Assembly (NCBI GenBank): GCA_029783825.1
Contig: JAREIK010002450.1
Location: forward strand, 335,001 to 399,000
From: Sapria himalayana
Taxonomy: Eukaryota; Streptophyta; Magnoliopsida; Malpighiales; Rafflesiaceae
Length of the DNA: 64,000 nucleotides
Direction: 5' to 3'
The notes below the pieces were generated by a model, which was not told the origin of the DNA, did not search any database, and saw only the letters and a list, made by a program, of their open reading frames with translations. Positions 60,590-64,000 of the stretch are shown in pieces; within the stretch, counting starts at the first letter, position 1, and each line of letters begins with the position of its first letter. The position numbers were made by a program, and so were the translations under genes.

Positions 60590-62709
60590 TGATCCATTAT
60601 AGTGTGGCATTTATGTATAGTTATATGTTATTATACATATAGTTTATATAGTTATAAATAATTATATATAGTTAAACATATATATATATATGTATGTATG
60701 TATGTGTGTGTGTGTGTGTATTCATACAAGTAATTATAAGTAATTATACATAAATGTATACAAAGTTATATAATATGTAAATTTGTATATATGTATACAT
60801 AGTTACAAATATAGTTATATTTAATTATATGACTTTTATATAGTTATACAAATATTTATATATAGTTATACACATATAGTTTAACATAATGTCGTAAGTT
60901 GTTATACATGTAATTATAAATATAGTTACATGTGGTTATACATATAGTTACACATGTAGTTAAACATATATTTATACATGTAGGTTTATATATTTGTTCA
61001 TTTAATTTTATATATTTATACATATTGTTATGTATAGATATAGATATAGTAAAATACTTTTTTATATACTAATATATATAAATATATATTAAGTATAAGT
61101 TGTAAAGTATATATTTAAATATTATTATGTATAAAATTTTATAGTAATACATATAGTAAGATACATTTATTTATAGTTATATTATTATTCATATAATATA
61201 TATAGTTATAAATAGTTATATATAATTAAACAAATAGTTATATATAGATATATTAATACAAGTAGTGATAAGTAGTTATGCATAAATGTATACACAATTA
61301 TAAACAAATATATAGATTTATATTTATGTATACATATATGTATACGTAGTTACAAATATAGTTATATTTAATTATATATAGTGTATATAGTTATGCAAAT
61401 ATATATAAATAGTTATACACATTTAATTAAACATGTTGTATGTTGTTATACAGTAATTATAAATATAGTTATATGTGGTTATACATATCGTTACACATTT
61501 AGTTATATTTATATTTATACATGTAGGTACAAATATATTTTCATTTAATTTTATATATTTATACATATAGTTATGTATAGGTATAGATATAGTAAAATAC
61601 TTTTTTATATACTATTATATACAAATATATATTAAATATAAGCTGTAAATTTAATATTTAAATATAATTATGTATACAACTTTTATAGTTATACATATAG
61701 TAAGATATAATTATTTATAGTTATATATAGTATAATACACTTATATAAATTAAAGTATATACATTTATATATAATGTCATATGATTATAGATGTATAAAA
61801 CATTATATATACTGTTACATGGTTATAATTTATTTGGAGACAACAAAAATATAACCTATTAACATTAAGTTTAATTTTTCTTAAGTTACAGAAGCATAAA
61901 ACATCAAGCATTATATATTTTCTTTAGCTACAAAAGGATAGAACAAAATGCAAACATTTTGTATTTGAAATCAATAAAACCCTAAAATTTTAAATAGTAG
62001 AACAACAAAGATTACACTGACAATTTATAGTTTCATTAATGGTGTAGAGCCATAATCATACGGGTTAAATGAAAATAGAAGTGAAAAGAAAGAAAATCGG
62101 GGGAGAATTAAAAAAAGCTGATACCCGATTATTCTGAAAAAATGAAAATCTGATAGTGCTAATAAAATTCAGAGAGATGGAGATATGTATATAGTATTAT
62201 GAAGGAGATGAATAATGAAAAACTTACCTGGATTCAAAAGAAGATATAGAAGTTCTAGGTTTCTCCCTTGTAGTCGCATATCGCCTCTACTTCAAACAAT
62301 GAAAGAAATGAAGTTTGCTAAGTGTTAATGACTTAGCAAATTTTTTTTTTAAATCAAAAAATATAAACTAGTAATTACCGACCAAAATTTTGGTCGTAAA
62401 GGGTCGGTAATTAAGAAGTTATAAATATTTTGAAAAGCCACTTTACCGATTATTTTTCATGGTAATATATTTTTGGTCGTTAAATGGTCGGTAATTTGTC
62501 GGAAATTTTTTTTCGCTGATTCCCTCCTAATTTACCGACCAATTTCCGACCAAAGCTATTTGGTGGGTAAATATAGTCAGAAATTTGTCGGAAATATTTT
62601 TTTTTCAAAATCTCTTTCTGATCTCTAAATGGTCGTGATTTAGTCGGTAATTACCAACCAAAAAAATTGGTCAATAGTTTGGTCGGTATTCTCATTATTT
62701 TTAGTAGTG
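60590..62709 (-). mobile_element. Truncated CACTA, inverted relative of the intron 4 element
   Basis: On the minus strand it opens at 62709 with CACTACTAAAAATAATGAG, then ACCGACCAAA repeats, as in the left end at 9666. A splice-donor-like CCAGGTAAGT (about 62222-62231) ends a conserved 5' leader block. Then comes the same AT-rich array, and the shared CACACTATAATGG at about 60595 (12512 in the other copy). The second terminus is absent. Confidence 0.85.
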
Positions 62710-64000
62710 ATCTTATTGTTTTTTCTTATTATCATTCTTTTTCATAATCTTCTTCATATTCTTCATCATCTTGTTCTTTTACATTTTTTTTATCTTAGTA
62801 TCATTCATTTTTTTTTCTTCTTATTCTTCATCTTAATCATCTTTTTTTTACTTATTCTTCTTCTTTTTCATCATCATCATCATCATCGTGTTCTTATTAG
62901 TTATCTTTATCTTTTTTTTTCTTAATCTTTGTTCATTTGTTCTTCTTTTTCTCAAGGTCTTCTTCTTTTTCATTCTATTCTTCTACTTATTATACTTTGT
63001 ATTTTTCTTATTCTATATCTTATTTTTCTTCCTTGGATTTTTTTTATTCTTCTTGGTGTTCTTGTTCTTTTTCTTATTCTCTCTCCTTTTTTAATTTATT
63101 ATCTTCTTAATCTACTTCTTATTTTTCATCAACTTCAACATCATCATCATCTTCTACTTTTACTTTTTCTTCTTCAATTTTTTCATCTTCACATTCATCT
63201 TATTGTTATTCTTCATCTTGTTCTTTGTCTTTATTCTTATTCTTCTATTTTTTGTTTTTTTGTATTATTATTCTTCTTTTTCTTTTTCTTCTTCCTTTTC
63301 TTTTTCTTCTTAATCATCACCATCACCATCATCTTTTTTTATTCTTCTTTCATTTTATCAACATCTTCTTCTTATTCATCATCTTCTTATTCTTTTCCTA
63401 CTTATAAATCTATTTTTTTTATTTTTATTCTTCATAGTTTTCTTCTTCTTATTTTTATTCATCATTTTCTTCTTGATCTTCTTCATCTTTATAATCATGA
63501 TCATCTTATTCATTTACTTATTCTTTTTTTTTATCTTCTTATTTTTATTCTCCTTTTTCTTCTTTTCTTATTCTTTTATTCTTTATTTTCATCTTCTTTA
63601 TCTTCTTCATTTAATTATTATATCCTTCTTATTTTTCTTCTTCTTTTTTTTCTTCTCCTCTTCTTCATCTCCTTCATCTTAATCATCATATTCTTCTACT
63701 TTTTCTTCTTGTTATTTGTCTTCTTTTTTCTATTCTTTTTTATGTTCTTCTTTCTTTTTTTATTCTTCTTCTTCCTCTTCTTATTTGTTTTTTTCATTTT
63801 ATTTTTCATCATCATCATCTTATTCTTCTATTTCTTTTTTTATCTTATTCTTCATATTTTTCTTCTTTTTTTTTCTTCATTTTCTTATATCTCTTATTTT
63901 TTTATTCTTATTATTTACTATCTTCTTCTTCTTATTCTTTGCTTTCTTAATATTTTTTTTATTCTTCTTTATCTTCTTGTTCTTGTTTTTTTTGGATCAT
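62710..64000 (+). repeat. Giant degenerate pyrimidine tract 3 (continues past the window)
   Basis: Same TTCTTATTC/CATCATCATC composition and polarity as tracts 1 and 2. It begins immediately after the CACTA terminal base and runs to the window end. Confidence 0.95.

Overview
The window is nuclear DNA of a flowering plant. It is AT-rich, has spliced genes with canonical GT/AG introns, and carries typical plant transposons: hAT, CACTA, Ty1-copia, LINE and SINE-like elements. I cannot name the species. The dense GC-rich hAT family and very large transposon-filled introns would suit a monocot with large introns, but that is inference only. I see no bacterial features, no CRISPR array and no rRNA or tRNA gene.

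The one intact gene I can support is PSF1 (GINS1), a subunit of the GINS replication-helicase complex, on the minus strand. Six coding exons (32406-32332, 32255-32188, 17805-17692, 17582-17411, 1201-1052, 956-930) join in phase to a 201-residue protein. About 0.6 kb of coding sequence is spread over 31.5 kb, because intron 2 (14.4 kb) and intron 4 (16.2 kb) are filled with mobile DNA. Intron 4 holds an AT/GT microsatellite, a palindromic minisatellite, a decayed Ty1-copia element with a decayed hAT inside it, a CACTA element with a perfect 3-bp target duplication, and another old hAT. Intron 2 holds a SINE-like sequence, an apparently identical 251-bp tandem duplication, an old hAT transposase relic with a younger hAT inserted in it, and a hAT nested inside another hAT.

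Upstream of PSF1 lie about 3.5 kb of probable leader, promoter and flank. After that come a hAT carrying a transposase pseudogene (35938-40704) that itself contains another hAT-like insertion, a LINE tail relic, a truncated inverted hAT transposase copy, another GC-rich hAT and a two-copy direct repeat. A long inverted-repeat (foldback) element sits at 48.7-49.7 kb.

The last 14 kb is dominated by giant degenerate pyrimidine tracts (about 50.1-53.1, 53.9-58.1 and 62.7-64.0 kb), all with the pyrimidines on the + strand. A three-copy 240-bp tandem repeat splits the first two. A truncated, inverted relative of the intronic CACTA ends exactly where the third begins. The many long open frames in the GC-rich hAT arrays and in the pyrimidine tracts are composition artefacts, not genes. 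I found no clearly new multi-gene system. The most striking signals are the PSF1 architecture, the layered hAT insertions and the multi-kilobase pyrimidine tracts.
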